From: Chromatocurvus sp046260215
Lineage (GTDB): Bacteria > Pseudomonadota > Gammaproteobacteria > Pseudomonadales > Halieaceae
Length of the DNA: 6,596 nt
NCBI GenBank assembly: GCA_046260215.1
Contig: JBHEPQ010000348.1
Location: forward strand, 1 to 6,596
Direction: 5' to 3'
Part shown: positions 5,660 through 6,596 of the stretch, piece by piece
Layout of the letters: each line of letters opens with the position of its first letter
Position numbering within the stretch: position 1 is the stretch's first letter
Position numbers and translations under genes: made by a program
The notes under the pieces: generated by a model
What the model was told of the DNA's origin: nothing
Databases searched by the model: none
Seen by the model: only the letters and a program-made list of their open reading frames with translations

Positions 5660-6596
5660 TTACTTGACTCGCAGCAGCGGCATTTTGTTCCACGCCAGCT
5701 TCAAGGGGCGCCTCAGGTCCCACCAGCGACCGCGGCGATTATCCGCGTTAAGCTGGTCGACCAGTCGCAGAACCGGGGCCTGCTCGCGATGAAGACTGTC
5801 TATCGTCCGCCATTCATCCCACACACGCGGGTCACCCAGCTCGACCTGGTCGCTCGCCAGGCGCGACAGGAGTAATGCAGAGCGCCTGACCAGCGGATGC
5901 AGTGAGGTATCCGACTCGAGATCGGCATCGCTATAACGGGTGTGACGCCAGTCGGAGCGGAGAAATGTCTCGCTGAAGTGGCGAATGCGCTCCTTGGACC
6001 CCTCGGCAAGTGGCAAATTCAGCCCCGCGGCTATCCTGCGCAGTTCCCGATCGGGGTTGTCGAGGAGCCGGTCGTAATCCACTACCACGACGGTCTGGCC
6101 TTGCAAGCGGCTGAAACAGGGTACGACATTGGCCAGCCACTCCAGGTTATTCTGCTCGGGCCGGCCGCGCATCCGGTCGAGCCTGGCCCGCGAACGGGCG
6201 ACACTGAGCGGATTGCGATAGGCAAACACAAAAGCCGGCTCAATATTCATGCCCGTAAGTAGATCAAACCATACCGGCAGCAGGCGGCCGGTGCCGGCAT
6301 ACTTGAATGCCCAGACCGGCGGGGTGTCAAAATAGCGTCTGATCGTCCGTTCCATGCGCTCGGCCAGAGCCTGTGTGCGAGGGTTATCGAAAGCTGCATC
6401 ATCGATCAATTGCACGCTGTCGGCACGCAGACCGACAGAATTGCGGACGCGCTTGCTCAGCTTGAGCAGATGGACCTCTTCCTGATTGCCGCGAGGATTC
6501 TTTCGCACCGGACGGCGAAAATCATTGCCCAGACAGACGCCCAGTGCATCGAGTGCGCGAGTCAATGTGCTGGTTCCGCTGCGCCCCGGCCCAAGA
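5660..6596 (-). CDS. Sulfotransferase, 5' end cut by window edge
   Basis: The visible 311 codons encode a PAPS-dependent sulfotransferase of the bacterial Sulfotransferase_3-like group, which moves sulfate from PAPS to a hydroxyl or amine of a sugar, lipid or peptide. Reading in frame to the window edge gives LGPGRSGTSTLTRALDALG, the 5'-phosphosulfate binding loop that normally lies within the first 10-20 residues of the family. Only a short N-terminus is therefore missing. The TTG at 6565 that could pass for a start is an internal Leu codon just after this loop. Downstream, FVFAYRNPLSVARSRARL (122-139 of the visible part) matches the 3'-phosphate binding segment with its Arg and Ser residues, and VVVDYDRLLDNPDREL (170-185) matches the family's VRYEDLL-type segment. 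No membrane segment is seen, so it is probably cytosolic. The acceptor cannot be predicted. The DUF3108 gene follows after 44 nt. Confidence 0.87.
   Translation of the reverse strand, partial: LGPGRSGTSTLTRALDALGVCLGNDFRRPVRKNPRGNQEEVHLLKLSKRVRNSVGLRADSVQLIDDAAFDNPRTQALAERMERTIRRYFDTPPVWAFKYAGTGRLLPVWFDLLTGMNIEPAFVFAYRNPLSVARSRARLDRMRGRPEQNNLEWLANVVPCFSRLQGQTVVVVDYDRLLDNPDRELRRIAAGLNLPLAEGSKERIRHFSETFLRSDWRHTRYSDADLESDTSLHPLVRRSALLLSRLASDQVELGDPRVWDEWRTIDSLHREQAPVLRLVDQLNADNRRGRWWDLRRPLKLAWNKMPLLRVK

Noticed and set aside
5616..5723. N-terminal extension of the DUF3108 protein to 5723
   Set aside because: It would overlap the sulfotransferase 3' end by 64 nt and push the signal-peptide core even further from the N-terminus.

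Overview
The window comes from a GC-rich bacterium. It carries five genes packed on the minus strand, so they are transcribed right to left in the given coordinates. The protein families (an LpxL-like acyltransferase, a periplasmic DUF3108 protein, a MmgE/PrpD protein and a bacterial sulfotransferase) point to a Gram-negative proteobacterium, most likely a gammaproteobacterium. That placement is an inference from gene families and composition, because the window has no rRNA or phylogenetic marker. I see no tRNA, rRNA, CRISPR array, insertion sequence or phage gene.

In transcription order from the right edge: (1) a sulfotransferase cut by the window edge (5660-6596), whose PAPS-binding loop GPGRSGTST lies in the last bases of the window; (2) an exported DUF3108 protein (4689-5615), 44 nt downstream; (3) a gap of about 300 nt (4392-4688) holding a large imperfect hairpin and a convincing sigma70-type promoter; (4) a fatty-acyl-AMP ligase fused to a C-terminal acyl carrier domain (2454-4391); (5) an LpxL/HtrB-type acyltransferase (1520-2464) whose start overlaps the ligase stop by 11 nt; (6) a MmgE/PrpD-family protein (16-1434), 85 nt further on.

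The ligase and the acyltransferase make biochemical sense as a pair. The ligase would activate a free carboxylic acid as acyl-adenylate and load it onto its own carrier domain. The acyltransferase belongs to a family that takes acyl groups from carrier proteins and passes them to a hydroxyl or amine. The MmgE/PrpD protein might act on a small dicarboxylic or hydroxy-acid building block, and the upstream sulfotransferase could add sulfate to a glycan or lipid. A small pathway making an acylated, possibly sulfated, cell-surface lipid or polysaccharide is therefore a reasonable hypothesis, but nothing in the window names the product.

The most striking single detail is in the acyltransferase. The fold motifs of the family are present, but the catalytic HX4(D/E) motif reads HAGNAF, with phenylalanine where the acid should be.
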